From assembly GCA_029961685.1 (NCBI GenBank), contig JARWKL010000007.1, positions 15,323,013 to 15,387,012 of the forward strand: DNA of 64,000 nucleotides, in the 5' to 3' direction. This DNA comes from Aristolochia californica. Lineage: Eukaryota > Streptophyta > Magnoliopsida > Piperales > Aristolochiaceae. Positions 63,275-64,000 of the stretch are shown piece by piece. Numbering within the stretch: the first letter of the stretch is position 1; the number at the start of each line of letters is the position of its first letter. The notes beneath the pieces are model-generated. The model searched no databases. It was not told the DNA's origin and worked only from the letters and a program-made list of their open reading frames with translations. The translations under genes and the position numbers were made by a program.

Positions 63275-64000
63275 TGAATAGATATTTTTTTTACATTAGT
63301 TATTATTTTAAATATTTTCCACACATCAACTATAAATTTTAATTTTATTATGATCCTTTTTGCCTTTTTCGTTTACGGGATGAAGGGGGAGCGAAAACTC
63401 TAAGATCTGATATAAGAAAAAAGTGTACATATAAAATGGAAATGCACAATGCACAAATGTATAGAGAGATATTTCCAAATAGTGTCTGTATGTTGTTAGG
63501 GATCGTATGCACTTTTTCATTTTTATATCTACGGTTTTGCAATCATCGGGAAACGGGGGAGGCAGGCGATTTTTAACAGAGTGTTGACTTCAAATCCGTA
63601 AGTCATTTCTTATAAAATATAGCCCGTTACGCATGATAAATCATATTACAATCATCTATGATTGTTAGCTCAACTTTTTGAATATGGGCAAAGTAATGGC
63701 TTGTTTGACTTGGGCAAATATCCCACCGCACGTTCACTTGAGGCTTTAATGAGCAGTTGTTATTCTCTTTAAATGCTTTGCATCCATAGCTCATTTGCAT
63801 TTTTAACATTTTCAAACATGCATATCCATTTTTAAAACATGTGTGGACGAAATATCCTTCTTGCAAAATTCTAAGCTATAAGGGTTAAACTAGTGTAATT
63901 TCCCAAAATGGGCTAACAAAACTTTTGTGTTCATTTGTGTTGGGTGAATAAATTTTCTTTATTTATATTTTTTGTTGTTTTAAATTTTTTCCATACCTCA
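63275..64000 (+). repeat. A-to-B chimera (63275) plus partial C(63945)
   Basis: A through 'cttgaggctttaatgagc' (about 63754) and B from 'tttgcatccatagctcattt' (about 63779), ending 'ctataagggttaaactag'. A C monomer starts at 63945 and is cut by the window edge after 56 bases. The array continues to the right. Confidence 0.88.

Larger units (their letters stand above)
1..64000 (+). repeat. Satellite array, ~673-bp monomer, trimeric A-B-C higher-order repeat
   Basis: The whole window is a head-to-tail array with 96 landmark positions ('tgaat' after 'ttgtgttcatttgtg') spaced mostly 672-676 bp apart, from 524 to 63945. All monomers lie on the same strand. No unrelated sequence interrupts it. Every stretch longer than 300 bases without a gene is satellite monomer, itemised below. 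Base composition is strongly AT-rich, and C+G is concentrated in a few conserved islands such as 'atcgtcggga', 'cgggatgaaggg', 'ccgttacgcatga' and 'ccaccgcacgttcac'. Three subfamilies alternate A-B-C. A role in centromeric or other constitutive heterochromatin is inference from organisation only. The satellite family was not recognised. Confidence 0.97.

Noticed and set aside
1195..63866. Recurrent open reading frames of about 60-107 codons (plus strand at the start of A and B monomers; minus strand in the second half of A and C monomers), longest about 148 codons at 52497-52943
   Set aside because: They are the same frames repeated once per monomer, begin with alternative starts as often as ATG, are broken in many copies by single-base indels and stops, and are AT-rich low-complexity peptides without recognisable domains. 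They follow from monomer sequence, not coding constraint. A codon-position test across copies would settle it.
1..64000. Single TTTAGGG or TTAGGGTTA motifs in each monomer, resembling telomere repeats or a telobox
   Set aside because: Only isolated units occur ('tttttagggatt', 'ctattagggttaaac'), never tandem telomeric repeats. A single short match per monomer in AT-rich DNA is not evidence of telomeric origin.
1..64000. Transposon or LTR origin or insertion
   Set aside because: I saw no terminal inverted repeats, target-site duplications, primer-binding site, polypurine tract or transposase or polymerase-like reading frame. All spacing anomalies are explained by small indels or chimeras. 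A remote origin of the monomer from an element cannot be excluded without a database search.
1..64000. CRISPR-like or bacterial/phage tandem repeat system
   Set aside because: The repeats are ~673 bp, head to tail without unique spacers, in a 64-kb gene-free tract. This is eukaryotic satellite organisation.
1..64000. tRNA, rRNA spacer or 5S-like origin of the monomer
   Set aside because: No cloverleaf, no GGTTCGAATCC-type box B and no recognisable rRNA segment were seen in A, B or C consensus sequence by eye.

Overview
The window is one uninterrupted, head-to-tail satellite DNA array. It consists of about 97 copies (95 complete, two cut by the window ends) of an AT-rich monomer of about 673 bp, all in the same orientation. 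I found no gene, RNA gene, transposon, CRISPR array or other non-satellite sequence. The open reading frames that occur (mostly 60-107 codons, longest about 148) are the same few frames recurring at the same place in successive monomers. Satellite DNA of this size and organisation points to eukaryotic heterochromatin (centromeric, pericentromeric or subtelomeric). A plant is my best guess from the AT-rich, several-hundred-bp monomer, but I cannot name the species or the satellite family.

Monomers fall into three subfamilies, called here A, B and C. The basic order is A-B-C, giving a trimeric higher-order repeat (HOR) of about 2,020-2,024 bp. I number monomers from a shared landmark, the 'tgaat' that follows the near-invariant 'ttgtgttcatttgtg'. 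A continues 'agatattttttattta', B 'aaattttcttcattta', C 'aaattttctttattta'. Regular A-B-C trimers fill most of the window (for example 524-4565, 6569-10614, 28605-32645, 33998-45993, 54698-60759).

Every place where the A-B-C order is broken contains a chimeric monomer that begins as one subfamily and ends as another, switching in register. These are at 4.6-6.6, 10.6-15.3, 18.7-20.6, 25.3, 33.3, 46.0-47.3, 49.3, 52.0 and 60.8-64.0 kb. This is the footprint of unequal exchange and gene conversion between homologous positions. One A-to-C chimera has itself been amplified, giving three consecutive tetrameric HORs (A/C, A, B, C; about 2.65-2.70 kb) at 46667-54697.

Larger layers are visible too. 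A block of about 2.9 kb near 0.8-3.7 kb recurs 14,132 bp downstream (21 monomers). A tandem duplication of about 5 kb occupies 18.1-22.3 and 22.7-27.6 kb. Subfamily variants change together near 41 kb, so the window has a left and a right sequence domain. Small deletions, two of them flanked by short direct repeats, account for the few short monomers.

Coordinates were read by hand from the landmark and should be good to a few bases. Similarity is described by shared diagnostic bases; no identity percentages were computed.
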